Shown here: positions 40,947 through 49,637 of the stretch, one piece after another | Layout of the letters: the number at the start of each line of letters is the position of its first letter | Position numbering within the stretch: position 1 is the stretch's first letter | Assembly (NCBI RefSeq): GCF_003344625.1 | Contig: NZ_QPKJ02000001.1 | Coordinates: 682,001-746,000 of the forward strand | Length of the DNA stretch: 64,000 nt | Direction: 5' to 3' | Source: Solirubrobacter deserti | GTDB lineage: Bacteria > Actinomycetota > Thermoleophilia > Solirubrobacterales > Solirubrobacteraceae | Translations under genes and position numbers: made by a program | The notes under the pieces: model-generated | The model's input: the letters and a program-made list of their open reading frames with translations, nothing else | What the model was told of the DNA's origin: nothing | The model's database searches: none

Positions 40947-41773
40947 GGCTCGACCTCGTGTGCCGGGACGAGTTGCACCTGACGCCGAGCGCGATCAGCA
41001 AGCGTGTCGCGCGGGGGACGCTGACGCGCCGCTATCCCGGCGTGTACTCCTACGGGCGCGGCGAGCTGTCCCCCGAAGCCGCGTGGATGGCGGCCGTGCT
41101 CGCCTGCGGTGAGGGCGCGGCGCTGGCTCACCTCTCCCTCGCTGAGCTGTTGCGTCTCTCGCGCTGGCCGGCCGAGGCCCCGCACGTCATCGTCCCGCGC
41201 CGTCACCGCCCGGTCGAAGGCATCACCCTCCATCACTGCCTCGGGCTCGACCCGCGCGACCTCACCGTCATCAACGGCATCCCCGCGACGACCGTCGCCC
41301 GGATGCTCGTGGATCTCGGCGCGACGCACACCGAGCACCAGGTCGCCTACGTCATCAACCAGGCCGCTTTCCGGCGCGTCTTCGACCGCGAGGCCACGCT
41401 GCGCGCGCGGGCCCGCGCGCACGGCCATCCCGGCACCGGCGTCTTGGCCCGCGCCCTCGCCCTCTACGAGTCCGGCAGCGCGGGGACCAAGAGCGCGCTG
41501 GAGGACCGCTTCCTCGAGCTGATGGCGGATCAGCCCGCGCCGCTGGTGAACACGGAGCACCTCGGCTACGAGATCGACTTCCGCTGGGAGCAGCGCAAAC
41601 TCGTCGTGGAGGTCGACGGAAACCACACGCGCCCGAAGGACCGGCGCAGCGACGCCGGTCGTGACCGCACCCTGCGCGCGGCGGGGTACACGGTCGTGCG
41701 GTTCACCGGCCCGGAGCTGCCGACCGCGCCCGCGCGGCTCGCGCCGTTCTTCGCTCAGCGGCCGACCGCGTAA
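40904..41773 (+). CDS. AbiEi-antitoxin-like winged-helix protein with DUF559 (Vsr-like) nuclease domain
   Basis: 289 residues from the ATG at 40904; a GTG sits three bases earlier. Residues about 20-60 resemble the AbiEi N-terminal winged helix (CRDELHLTPSAISKRVARG and LTRRYPGVYSYG). The C-terminal part has YEIDFRWEQRKLVVEVDGN and RDRTLRAAGYTVVRFTGPEL, a PD-(D/E)xK/DUF559 pattern related to very-short-patch endonucleases. No partner toxin is adjacent. The function is unproven; it might be nuclease or antitoxin. The 5' end lies in a palindromic repeat, and the 3' end overlaps ggt by 19 bp. Confidence 0.7.
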   Translation: MNKQVARGLVRTSPRLDLVCRDELHLTPSAISKRVARGTLTRRYPGVYSYGRGELSPEAAWMAAVLACGEGAALAHLSLAELLRLSRWPAEAPHVIVPRRHRPVEGITLHHCLGLDPRDLTVINGIPATTVARMLVDLGATHTEHQVAYVINQAAFRRVFDREATLRARARAHGHPGTGVLARALALYESGSAGTKSALEDRFLELMADQPAPLVNTEHLGYEIDFRWEQRKLVVEVDGNHTRPKDRRSDAGRDRTLRAAGYTVVRFTGPELPTAPARLAPFFAQRPTA

Positions 41774-43380
41774 CCCTGCATCCCGCGCGGGTTGGCTCCC
41801 GCGCGCAGCAGCCCGTCGGGGCGGCGCGAGATCGCGGAGAGGCGGCCCTGGGACCAGTCAACCGTGACTTCGACGGCGTGGCCGCGCGCCCCCAGCTCGC
41901 GCACCGTCTCCGCCGGCAGCCGCCCTTCGACGGTGACCGCCTTCAGCGCGACCTCGCGCGGGTGGAAGGAGCTCGGGAAGTGGTCGGTGTGGAACATCGG
42001 CGCGTCGATCGCCGCCTGCAGGTTCAGGCCGAAGACGGCATGGGCCAGGAAAAACTCGAGCGACCACTGGTCCTGCTGGTCGCCGCCGGGCGTGCCGAAC
42101 GCGAGCACGGTGCCGTCGTCGTGGACGGCCAGGCTCGGCGAGAGTGTCGTGCGCGGCCGCGCGCCCGGCCGCAGCGAAGACGGCAGCCCTTCCTCGAGCC
42201 AGAACATCTGCGCGCGCGTGCCGAGCGCGAAGCCGAGGCCGTCGATGCACGGGGAGGACTGGAGCCAGCCGCCGCTCGGCGTCGCGCTGACGAGGTTGCC
42301 GAAGCGGTCCGCGACGTCGAGGTGGCAGGTGTCGCCGCGCGTCGGCTCGGCGTCGCCCACCGCGCCCGTCCGCACGAATGGATAGCGCGGCGACGGACCG
42401 CCCGGCCGCAGCTCACCCGAGGCGTCAGCACCGATCAGTCCCCGGCGCTCGCGCGCGTACTCGTCCGACAGCAGCAGGTCGAGCGGGACCGGCGCGCTGT
42501 CGCCGTACCACGCGTCCCGGTCCGCGAACGCGAGCTTGGCGCCCTCGATCACGCGGTGCACGTGCTCGATGCCCAGGAACGGCCCGAGGTCGCCGTCGAG
42601 CAGCGCGAGCTGCTGCAGGAACACGGGTCCCTGGCCCCACGGGCCGGTCTTGAACACCGTCCAGGCGCCGAAGCGCCGCGCGACCGGCTCCTCGATCGTG
42701 GCCGCGTAGCGCGCGAGGTCGTCACCCGTCAGGAACCCGGCGGCCAGCGACTCCGCCACCCAGCCGCGGTACCAGGCGTCGCGCGCGGCGTCGATGCGCG
42801 CCTCCCGCGACAGGCCCGTGACGCGTGCGAGCCGCTCGTAGGTCTCCGCGAGCATCGGGTTGCGCAGGCGTCCGTCGACCGGCCGCCAGACACGCGCGGA
42901 GACCTCCCAGGACGGATCCATCCGCGCGATCGCGCCCACGATCCCGGGCGTGACCGGGAAGCCGTCGCGCGCGTAGGCGATCGCGAACGCGAGCACGTCC
43001 GCCAACTCCCAGGAGCCGAAGTCCCGCAGCAGCGTGCACCAGGCGTCGAACGCGCCCGGCACGCACGCCGCGTACGGCCCGATGCCCGGCACCAGGCTGA
43101 AGCCGAGCTCGCGGTAGGCGTCGATCGTCGCGGCCCCGGGCGCGGGCCCTTGCCCGCAGACCACGCGCACGCGGGTGCCGTCCCACAGCAGGATCGGCAG
43201 ATCGCCGCCCGGCCCGTTCATGTGGGGCTCGACGACCTGCAGCGCAAATCCGGCGGCGCAGGCGGCGTCGAACGCGTTCCCGCCGCGCTCGAGCACGGCC
43301 ATCCCGGCGGCGCTGGCGAGCCAGTGCGTCGAGGCGACCATCCCGAAGGTGCCGGAGAGCTCGGGCCGTGTGGTGAACAC
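41755..43380 (-). CDS. ggt: Gamma-glutamyltransferase-family protein
   Basis: 541 residues from the GTG at 43380; the longer open frame upstream is shadow. VASTHWLASAAGMAVLERGGN, AFDAACAAGFALQVVEPHMNG and GPGGDLPILLW are the opening of the family. The autocleavage threonine is in TRGDTCHLDVAD, followed by GNLVSATPSGGWLQSSP. Known members hydrolyse or transfer gamma-glutamyl groups such as glutathione; some are cephalosporin acylases. No signal peptide is evident, unusual for secreted Ggt. It diverges from folD by 27 bases and shares a symmetric -10 region. Confidence 0.87.
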   Translation of the reverse strand: MFTTRPELSGTFGMVASTHWLASAAGMAVLERGGNAFDAACAAGFALQVVEPHMNGPGGDLPILLWDGTRVRVVCGQGPAPGAATIDAYRELGFSLVPGIGPYAACVPGAFDAWCTLLRDFGSWELADVLAFAIAYARDGFPVTPGIVGAIARMDPSWEVSARVWRPVDGRLRNPMLAETYERLARVTGLSREARIDAARDAWYRGWVAESLAAGFLTGDDLARYAATIEEPVARRFGAWTVFKTGPWGQGPVFLQQLALLDGDLGPFLGIEHVHRVIEGAKLAFADRDAWYGDSAPVPLDLLLSDEYARERRGLIGADASGELRPGGPSPRYPFVRTGAVGDAEPTRGDTCHLDVADRFGNLVSATPSGGWLQSSPCIDGLGFALGTRAQMFWLEEGLPSSLRPGARPRTTLSPSLAVHDDGTVLAFGTPGGDQQDQWSLEFFLAHAVFGLNLQAAIDAPMFHTDHFPSSFHPREVALKAVTVEGRLPAETVRELGARGHAVEVTVDWSQGRLSAISRRPDGLLRAGANPRGMQGYAVGR

Positions 43381-43387
43381 GCGCGAA

Positions 43388-43397
43388 ACGCTAGCCT
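43388..43397. promoter_or_regulatory. Overlapping divergent -10 elements of ggt and folD
   Basis: ACGCTAGCCT contains the palindrome GCTAGC. On the plus strand TAGCCT (43392-43397) ends 10 bases before the folD ATG; on the minus strand TAGCGT (43393-43388) ends 7 bases before the ggt GTG. The two share the central TA. Confidence 0.5.
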
Positions 43398-43407
43398 GGC
43401 GCGGCGA

Positions 43408-44250
43408 ATGACGCTCATCGACGGCAAGGCGATCGCGCAGCAAGTACGCAACGAGGTCCGCGAGCAGGTCGCGGAGTGGGTCGCGGCCGGGCACGACGCT
43501 CCCGGGCTGGCGACGGTCCTGGTCGGCGACGACGCGGCCTCCGCCGTGTACGTCGGCAACAAGCAGAAGGCGTGCGCCGAGGTCGCCATCCAGGGCTTCG
43601 ACCACCGCCTGCCCGTGGACGCGACCGAGGACGACGTCAAGCGGCTCCTGCACGAGCTCAACGCTGACCCGAAGGTCAGCGGCATCCTGCTCCAGCTCCC
43701 GCCGCCCAAGCACCTCGACGGTCCCAAGCTCACGGAGGAGATCGCGCCCGGCAAGGACGTCGACGGCCTCACGCCGATCTCCACCGGCCTGCTGCACAAG
43801 AACCTCCCCGGTCTGCGCCCGTGCACGCCGCTCGGGTGCATGGAGCTGCTCAAGCGCCACGACGTCGACCTCCAGGGCGCCGAAGCCGTCGTCGTCGGCC
43901 GCTCCGACCTCGTCGGCAAGCCGATCAGCGCGCTGCTGCTGCAGGCCAACGCCACCGTCACCACCGCTCACTCGCGCACCCGAGACCTCGACGAGGTCTG
44001 TCGCCGCGCGGACGTCCTGGTCGCCGCGGTCGGCGTCGCGCACCTGATCAAGGGTGACTGGGTCAAGGAGGGCGCCGCCGTGATCGACGTCGGCATGAAC
44101 CGCCTCGACGGCAAGCTCACCGGCGACGTAGAGTTCGACTCCGCCGTCGAGCGCGCCGGGCTGATCACGCCGGTGCCGGGCGGCGTGGGTCCGTTGACCG
44201 TCGCGATGCTGCTCCGGAACACGCTCCAGGCCGCGAAGGATGCGGCGTAG
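43408..44250 (+). CDS. folD: Methylenetetrahydrofolate dehydrogenase/cyclohydrolase
   Basis: 280 residues from the ATG at 43408; the frame is open far upstream but is antisense to ggt. The active-site lysine motif is YVGNKQKACAEV, with GILLQLPPPKHLDG and PGKDVDGLTPIS, then VVGRSDLVGKPISALLL and ITPVPGGVGPLTVAML. It interconverts methylene-, methenyl- and formyl-tetrahydrofolate with NADP. The C-terminus is complete. A small membrane protein gene begins inside its last codons. Confidence 0.96.
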   Translation: MTLIDGKAIAQQVRNEVREQVAEWVAAGHDAPGLATVLVGDDAASAVYVGNKQKACAEVAIQGFDHRLPVDATEDDVKRLLHELNADPKVSGILLQLPPPKHLDGPKLTEEIAPGKDVDGLTPISTGLLHKNLPGLRPCTPLGCMELLKRHDVDLQGAEAVVVGRSDLVGKPISALLLQANATVTTAHSRTRDLDEVCRRADVLVAAVGVAHLIKGDWVKEGAAVIDVGMNRLDGKLTGDVEFDSAVERAGLITPVPGGVGPLTVAMLLRNTLQAAKDAA

Positions 44251-44620
44251 CGAGCCGATCGCGGGGCTCGGTGGCGTCGCCCTGATCGTGGCGGCGCTGC
44301 TGCACTGGGGCGAGGATATGGGCGCGGTCCAGGCCGTCGTCCTGATCGGCTTCGGGCTGCTGTTCCTCGCCGTGCCGGTGGTCGCGCTGGCCACCTCCGG
44401 CCCGTCGAAGGCGGTCGGCACCGCCGTGCTGGCGAGCGCGTTCGGCTGGGTCCCGCTGCTGATCGGTCTCGTGCAGCTGGTGTTCGGCGACGGCGGCTGG
44501 GTGACGCCGCTGGCCGCGCTCGTCGGCTGGGTCGGGTCCTGGCTGTCGCTGCGCGACGAGTCCACACCGGGCGCGACCACGCCGGACGTCCCCCGCCGGC
44601 CGGCGCCGGATGTGGTCTAG
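44240..44620 (+). CDS. Small membrane protein, first of three related genes
   Basis: 126 residues, ATG overlapping folD by 11 bp. It has three or four hydrophobic segments and no polar domain. The C-terminal tail WLSLRDESTPGATTPDVPRR is almost identical to the end of the third gene (45004). It overlaps the next gene by 11 bp (ATG at 44610). The family is not recognised. The overlap chain with two similar genes suggests a cotranslated set, possibly one membrane complex. Confidence 0.6.
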   Translation: MRRSEPIAGLGGVALIVAALLHWGEDMGAVQAVVLIGFGLLFLAVPVVALATSGPSKAVGTAVLASAFGWVPLLIGLVQLVFGDGGWVTPLAALVGWVGSWLSLRDESTPGATTPDVPRRPAPDVV

Positions 44621-45017
44621 GCTCGCCGCCGCGTTCGGCGGTACCGCGCTGCTGGGCTCGCTCTGGCTCGACTGGTATACGTTCGGCGAATCGACGGGCT
44701 GGACCCACTACGCGCCCGACGAGGAGGGGGGAATCCACGTCCTCGTCGGCGCGGACACGTTGTCCGCCTGGTCGCTGTTCGGCGCGGTCGACATGGTCCT
44801 CGCGCTGATCGCCGGCGCCGCGCTCGTGGCCGCCGTGTGGCCCCGGGTGGCCCGCGTCGTGTGGGCGCTGGGCGTGGTGGCGGTCGTCCTCGTCGGGTTC
44901 CGGGGCGTCGTGCCGCCGCTCGACTGGCTCACTGCGAGCACCGGCGCGTTCGTCGCCCTCGCGGGTGCCGTGATGGTCTTCGCGGGGGCGTGGGCGGCGA
45001 GACGTGAAGTGGTCTAG
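44610..45017 (+). CDS. Small membrane protein, second of three related genes
   Basis: 135 residues. The N-terminal WSRLAAAFGGTALLGSLWL is matched by the opening of the third gene. Three to four hydrophobic helices are predicted, with WYTFGE and THYAPDEEGG as an external acidic loop after the first. The C-terminus is AARREVV. It overlaps both neighbours and has no recognised family. Confidence 0.6.
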   Translation: MWSRLAAAFGGTALLGSLWLDWYTFGESTGWTHYAPDEEGGIHVLVGADTLSAWSLFGAVDMVLALIAGAALVAAVWPRVARVVWALGVVAVVLVGFRGVVPPLDWLTASTGAFVALAGAVMVFAGAWAARREVV

Positions 45018-45834
45018 GGCATTCGCGCTGCTTGGCGGCGCCGCGCTGCTCGGCTCGCTCTGGCTGTCGTGGTATGAGCGGTTCGAGCGCTCGGACGCGG
45101 CGTTCATCGTCACGCGCGGCGCCAACGACACCGAGTCCGTGTCGCTGCTCGGCATGAGGGAGCTCGACGGCGTGGCGGCATGGTCCGCGTTCACCGCCAC
45201 CGATGTCGTGCTCGCGACCCTCGCGCTGGCGACGCCGGTGATCGCCTGGCGCCGACCGTCTGCGGCGCCGCTGTTCGGGGCGCTCGCGCTCGCCCTCGTC
45301 GTGTTCCGGCTGATCGAGCCGCCGGGCCCGCCGGTCGAGCACACGCTGGCAATAGGCGCCGGCGTCGCGCTCGCGGGCGCGGTCGCCCTGTGCGGCCCGT
45401 ACGCGCGCTACGCGGGCGCGCCACTGCTGATCGCCGCGCTGTGGATGCCGTGGTACGCCGCGGACGTCGAGCCGCCGCCGGACGTCGGCAACCTCGCCGC
45501 GCCGGAGCTCGCGGCCGTTCTGGGCAGCGGGGAGGGCGTCGAACTCGCGCTCTCCACGCCGTGGACGCTGTTCACGCTCACGGCGGTCGGCCTGGCGATC
45601 CTGGCGCTGGCCGCGCTCACGCGCATCCGCCGCGTCGCTCCCACTGCCGGCGCGCTGGCCACCCTGCTCGTCGCGGCGCGGCTCGCCTTCCCGCCCGAGG
45701 CGCTCGAACCCCGCGCGGGTGCCTTCATCGCCCTCGGCGCGGCGCTGCTCGCATGGACCGGCGCCTGGCTCAGCGTCCGTGACGAGTCGACTCCGGGCGC
45801 CGCCGGGCCGGACGTCCCGCGCCGCGCCGCCTAA
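45004..45834 (+). CDS. Membrane protein, third of three related genes
   Basis: 276 residues, GTG start overlapping the previous stop. KWSRAFALLGGAALLGSLWL parallels the second gene, and the end WLSVRDESTPGAAGPDVPRR parallels the first, so this gene looks like a longer relative joining both. About seven hydrophobic segments are visible, and Trp-Tyr-rich loops (WLSWYERFERSDAAF, LWMPWYAADVEPP) repeat after helices 1 and 5, suggesting an internal duplication. The function is unknown. Its TAA stop forms part of the gatC promoter-like hexamer. Confidence 0.62.
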   Translation: MKWSRAFALLGGAALLGSLWLSWYERFERSDAAFIVTRGANDTESVSLLGMRELDGVAAWSAFTATDVVLATLALATPVIAWRRPSAAPLFGALALALVVFRLIEPPGPPVEHTLAIGAGVALAGAVALCGPYARYAGAPLLIAALWMPWYAADVEPPPDVGNLAAPELAAVLGSGEGVELALSTPWTLFTLTAVGLAILALAALTRIRRVAPTAGALATLLVAARLAFPPEALEPRAGAFIALGAALLAWTGAWLSVRDESTPGAAGPDVPRRAA

Positions 45835-45837
45835 GAT
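45832..45837 (+). promoter_or_regulatory. Putative -10 element of gatCAB containing the upstream stop
   Basis: TAAGAT ends 8 bases before the gatC ATG, and TAA is the stop codon of the upstream membrane protein gene. There is no Shine-Dalgarno sequence in the gap. Confidence 0.48.
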
Positions 45838-45845
45838 CAGCGGCA

Positions 45846-46133
45846 ATGCTCAGCAGCGACCAGGTTCTCCATGTCGCCCGCCTTGCCCGCCTCGAGCTCA
45901 CCCCCGAGGAGGTCGAGCGCTTCGGCGGCGAACTCTCCAAAGTCCTTGACCACATCGAGCTGATCGGTCAGCTCGAGCTGGAAGACGTCCCGCCGACCTC
46001 GCACGTGATCGACGTCGAGAACGCGCTCCGCGCCGACGAGCCGCGGCCGTCGATGCCGGTCGAGCGCGCGCTCGAGAGCGCTCCGGACGCCGCCGAGGGC
46101 GGCTTCCGCGTCCCGAGCCCAGGCGCCTCATGA
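45846..46133 (+). CDS. gatC: Asp/Glu-tRNA amidotransferase subunit C
   Basis: 95 residues. VLHVARLARLELTPEEVERFG and LSKVLDHIELIGQLELEDVPPTSH, with LRADEPRPSM, are the family pattern. GatC stabilises the GatA-GatB complex that amidates mischarged Glu-tRNA-Gln (and Asp-tRNA-Asn). ATGA overlap with gatA supports cotranslation. The length is normal. Confidence 0.93.
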   Translation: MLSSDQVLHVARLARLELTPEEVERFGGELSKVLDHIELIGQLELEDVPPTSHVIDVENALRADEPRPSMPVERALESAPDAAEGGFRVPSPGAS

Positions 46134-47539
46134 TCGAGCTCACCGCCAAGCAGGCCGCGGACGCGATCCGCTCCGGCGACCTGGACGCGAACGAGTACTT
46201 CGAGTTCTACCGGCAGCGAGCCGCGTCGGACCCGTACAACTCGTACACCTGGGTCGCCGAGAAGGCGCCGGAGATCGACACGCGCAAGCCGTTCGCGGGC
46301 GTGCCGATCGCGATCAAGGACCTCTTCTGCACCGAGGGCATCCCCAGCCAGGCCGGCTCGAAGATCCTCGAGGACTATCGCCCGCCCTACACGGCCACCA
46401 GCGTCGACAGGCTCACGACGCACGCCGGCGGCACGCTGCTGGGCAAGACCAATCAGGACGAGTTCGCCATGGGCTCGTCCACCGAGAACTCGGCCTACGG
46501 GCCCACGCTGAACCCGTGGGACACGAGCCGCGTCCCGGGGGGCAGCAGCGGCGGCTCGGCGGCCGTCGTCGCCGGGGCGACCGCGCCGTGGTCGATCGGC
46601 ACCGACACCGGCGGCTCGATCCGCCAGCCCGCCGCGCTCACCGGCATCGTCGGCCTCAAGCCCACGTACGGTGCGATCTCCCGCTACGGCATGATCGCCT
46701 TCGCGTCGTCGCTGGATCAGGCGGGCCCGTTCACGCGCGACGTCACCGACAGCGCGATGCTGCTGTCCGCGATGGTCGGCGCCGACCCGTGCGACCAGAC
46801 GAGCCTCGGCCTCCCGGAGCCCGTGCGGATCCCGACCGCGAACGACCTCAAGGGCATCCGCCTGGGCGTGCCGGAGGAGCTCGCAGGGGAGGGCATCGAG
46901 GACGGCGTGCTGAAGGCGTTCAACGACACGCTGGAGCTGGCCAAATCGCTGGGCGCGACCGTCGAGACCACGCACCTGCCGCACGCGCCGCACGGCCTCG
47001 CCGCGTACTACCTGATCGCGCCCGCCGAGTGCTCGTCCAACCTCGCGCGCTACGACGGCGTCCGCTACGGCTTCCGCAAGTCGGGCGCCAGCACGCTGAT
47101 CGACATGTACACGCAGACGCGTGAGGCGGGCTTCGGGGCGGAGGTCAAGCGCCGCATCATGCTCGGCACCTACGCGCTGAGCTCGGGCTACTACGACGCC
47201 TACTACGGCCGCGCGCAGAAGGTCCGCACGCTGATCTCGCAGGACTTCAAGAACGCCTGGGACAAGTTCGACTTCATCGTCACCCCGACGGCCCCGGGCG
47301 TCGCGTTCGAGCTCGGCTCCAAGACCGCCGACCCGCTCGCGATGTATCTCAACGACTTCTGCACCGTGCCGATGTCGCTCGCCGGCATCCCCGCGATCTC
47401 GATCCCGAACGGTCTGTCCGAAGGGCTCCCGGTCGGCTTCCAGATCGCCGGCCCGGCGTTCAGCGAGAATCGCATCCTGGACGCGGCGCTCGCGCTCGAG
47501 AAGGCGATCGGATTCGACGCAAGCAAGGCGTACGCATGA
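46130..47539 (+). CDS. gatA: Asp/Glu-tRNA amidotransferase subunit A
   Basis: 469 residues. The amidase-signature triad is present: Lys63 in VPIAIKDLFCTEG, the cis-serine in RVPGGSSGGSAAVVAG, and the nucleophilic serine in TDTGGSIRQPAAL. It releases ammonia from glutamine and passes it to GatB. NQDEFAMGSSTENSAYGPT is also typical of GatA. ATGA overlaps link it to gatC and gatB, giving a tight three-gene operon. Confidence 0.96.
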   Translation: MIELTAKQAADAIRSGDLDANEYFEFYRQRAASDPYNSYTWVAEKAPEIDTRKPFAGVPIAIKDLFCTEGIPSQAGSKILEDYRPPYTATSVDRLTTHAGGTLLGKTNQDEFAMGSSTENSAYGPTLNPWDTSRVPGGSSGGSAAVVAGATAPWSIGTDTGGSIRQPAALTGIVGLKPTYGAISRYGMIAFASSLDQAGPFTRDVTDSAMLLSAMVGADPCDQTSLGLPEPVRIPTANDLKGIRLGVPEELAGEGIEDGVLKAFNDTLELAKSLGATVETTHLPHAPHGLAAYYLIAPAECSSNLARYDGVRYGFRKSGASTLIDMYTQTREAGFGAEVKRRIMLGTYALSSGYYDAYYGRAQKVRTLISQDFKNAWDKFDFIVTPTAPGVAFELGSKTADPLAMYLNDFCTVPMSLAGIPAISIPNGLSEGLPVGFQIAGPAFSENRILDAALALEKAIGFDASKAYA

Positions 47540-48963
47540 GCACCGAGTACGAACCCGTCATCGGGCTGGAGATCCACGTCCAGCTCAAGACCCGCACGAA
47601 GATGTTCTGCGGGTGCGAGCTCAGCTTCGGCGAGGAGCCCAACACACGCACCTGCCCGATCTGCCTCGGCCTGCCCGGGACGCTGCCGGTGACCAACGCC
47701 CAGGCCGTCCAGTACGGGATCATGATGGGCCTCGCGCTGGGCTGCGAGATCGCGCCGCGGTCGATCTTCCACCGCAAGAACTACTTCTATCCCGATCTGG
47801 CGAAGGGCTACCAGATCTCCCAGTACGACATCCCCCTGTGCCTGGGCGGGCGGCTGGGCGACGTGCGCATCCACCGCATCCACCTCGAGGAGGACGCGGC
47901 CAAGCTCGTCCACGTCGGCGCGTCGGGCCGCATCCACGGGAGCGAAGCCTCCGTCGTGGACTACAACCGCGGCGGCACGCCGCTCGCGGAGATCGTCACC
48001 GAGCCGGACCTCCGCAGCGCCGAGCAGGCGCGCGACTGGCTGCAGCTGCTGCGCGAGACGCTGCGCCAGCTGGGCGTGAGCGACGTGAACATGGAGGAGG
48101 GGTCGCTGCGCTGCGACGCCAACGTCTCCATCCGCCCCAAGGGCACGCACGCGCTGGGCACCAAGACCGAGCTCAAGAACATGAACTCGTTCCGGTACGT
48201 GATGCAGGGCATCAACGCCGAGATCGCGCGCCAGACCGCCCTGCTGGAGTCCGGCGAGTCCGTCACGCAGGAGACCCTGCACTTCGACCCGGTGTCCGGC
48301 CGCATCTCCTCGCTGCGCAGCAAGGAAGAGGCGCACGACTACCGCTACTTCCCGGAGCCCGACCTCGTCCCGATCGTCCCGACGCCCGAGATGATGGCCG
48401 CCGCCGAGGCCGCCATCCCCGAGCTCCCGGCCGACCGCGAGGCCCGCTACGAGTCCGACTTCGGCATCCCGACCGACACCGCGCACCTGTTCGCGTACGA
48501 GCCCACCTGGGGCACGTACTTCGAGCGCGTCGCGGTCGAGGGCAACCGCGACGCCAAGGCCGCCGCCATCTGGGTCACCGAGCTGCGCACGCGCCTGGGC
48601 GCCGACGCCGACCCGCACAAGTCCGCGGTCGTCCCCGCCCAGCTGGCGGCCCTCGCCGCTCTCGTCGCCGCCAAGAAGGTCACGGCCGGCTCGGCCCGCA
48701 CCGTCCTCGACAAGATGGTCGAGACCGGCGACCACCCGGACCGGATCGCCGAGGCCGAGGGCCTGACCGTCATGGAGGACTCGGGCGAGCTCTCCCAGAT
48801 CGTCGCCAAGGTCATCTCCGAGAACCCGGACGTGGTCGAGAAGGTCCGCGGCGGCAACGCCAAGGCCATGGGCGCGCTCGTCGGCCCGATCATGCGCGAG
48901 ACCAAGGGCCGCGCCGACGGCGGCGAAGTCAACCGCCTCCTGCGCGAGCAGCTCGGCGTCTGA
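47536..48963 (+). CDS. gatB: Asp/Glu-tRNA amidotransferase subunit B
   Basis: 475 residues. EPVIGLEIHVQLKTRTKMFCG, CPICLGLPGTLPV and GRIHGSEASVVDYNRGGTPLAE define the cradle domain, and the C-terminal YqeY-like domain binds tRNA. It activates the tRNA-bound glutamate with ATP and amidates it. Cysteine clusters in the cradle (FCGCEL with CPIC) suggest bound zinc. It is followed by a bidirectional hairpin. Confidence 0.96.
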   Translation: MSTEYEPVIGLEIHVQLKTRTKMFCGCELSFGEEPNTRTCPICLGLPGTLPVTNAQAVQYGIMMGLALGCEIAPRSIFHRKNYFYPDLAKGYQISQYDIPLCLGGRLGDVRIHRIHLEEDAAKLVHVGASGRIHGSEASVVDYNRGGTPLAEIVTEPDLRSAEQARDWLQLLRETLRQLGVSDVNMEEGSLRCDANVSIRPKGTHALGTKTELKNMNSFRYVMQGINAEIARQTALLESGESVTQETLHFDPVSGRISSLRSKEEAHDYRYFPEPDLVPIVPTPEMMAAAEAAIPELPADREARYESDFGIPTDTAHLFAYEPTWGTYFERVAVEGNRDAKAAAIWVTELRTRLGADADPHKSAVVPAQLAALAALVAAKKVTAGSARTVLDKMVETGDHPDRIAEAEGLTVMEDSGELSQIVAKVISENPDVVEKVRGGNAKAMGALVGPIMRETKGRADGGEVNRLLREQLGV

Positions 48964-48978
48964 AGCAGCATCGCTGAC

Positions 48979-49003
48979 GGGCCTCGCGCTCAGCGCGAGG
49001 CCC
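48979..49003. terminator. Bidirectional terminator between gatB and the convergent gene
   Basis: GGGCCTCGCGCT, one base, AGCGCGAGGCCC: a perfect 12-bp inverted repeat, practically a 9- or 10-bp stem with a small loop. It lies 16 bases after the gatB stop and contains the stop codon of the minus-strand gene ending at 48990. Confidence 0.65.
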
Positions 49004-49637
49004 CGGACGGCGAGCGCCGCAGGTGCTCGAGCTCGCCGTTGCGCACGCGGGCGACGAACGCGCGCCCCGCTGCCGGATCAGCGAGGAAGCCCTCGAAGGT
49101 CGCGCCGTCGACCTCGTACCACTCGGACCACTCGACCGCCGAGTGGGAGACCGCGACCGACACGAAGGTCCGCCCCGAGACGCGGTCGCGCTCGAGGGCG
49201 AAGCGCTCTTCCCGGTCGATGCGGACCGCATCCAGCGCTGCCGGATCGACGTGCGCCTGCCGGCGCAGCTGCTCGCGCTCGGACCACCGGCGGACGGCCT
49301 GCTCGCCGAAGAGCGGGTTCTCCCAGCGGCCACCCGTGAGGGCGTCGAGCGTGCGGGTGTGCAGCGCCCAGCCGAGGTTCAGGCCGAACGACGTCTTCGT
49401 CACGGCGGTCAGGAAGTCGGTCGTGGTCCACACGGGCGCGACGAGCAGCACGCATTCGGCGACCGTCGTCCGCACGTGGCCGCTGTTGAACAGGAACTCG
49501 GCGTGCCCGTCGGCTACGTGGGTCTCGTCCCTCCACACGTCGTTCGCGGCGGCCGCCCATGCGGCCACGACCTGTGCATCGGTGACGCCCACGGGCAGCG
49601 ACGACCAGAAGGTGGCCTCGGCCGACGTGAGTGACAT
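48990..49637 (-). CDS. Conserved-looking protein of unknown function, cotranscribed with a two-component system
   Basis: 215 residues, ATG at 49637 sharing one base with the response-regulator stop (TGATG). No signal peptide or membrane segment is seen. TTTDFLTAVTKTSFGLNLGW and WSEREQLRRQAHVDPAALDA look structured, with a Trp-rich N-terminal half and an Arg-rich C-terminus. I do not recognise the family. Its position as the last gene after kinase and regulator suggests a linked role, but this is only positional. Confidence 0.6.
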   Translation of the reverse strand: MSLTSAEATFWSSLPVGVTDAQVVAAWAAAANDVWRDETHVADGHAEFLFNSGHVRTTVAECVLLVAPVWTTTDFLTAVTKTSFGLNLGWALHTRTLDALTGGRWENPLFGEQAVRRWSEREQLRRQAHVDPAALDAVRIDREERFALERDRVSGRTFVSVAVSHSAVEWSEWYEVDGATFEGFLADPAAGRAFVARVRNGELEHLRRSPSGASR

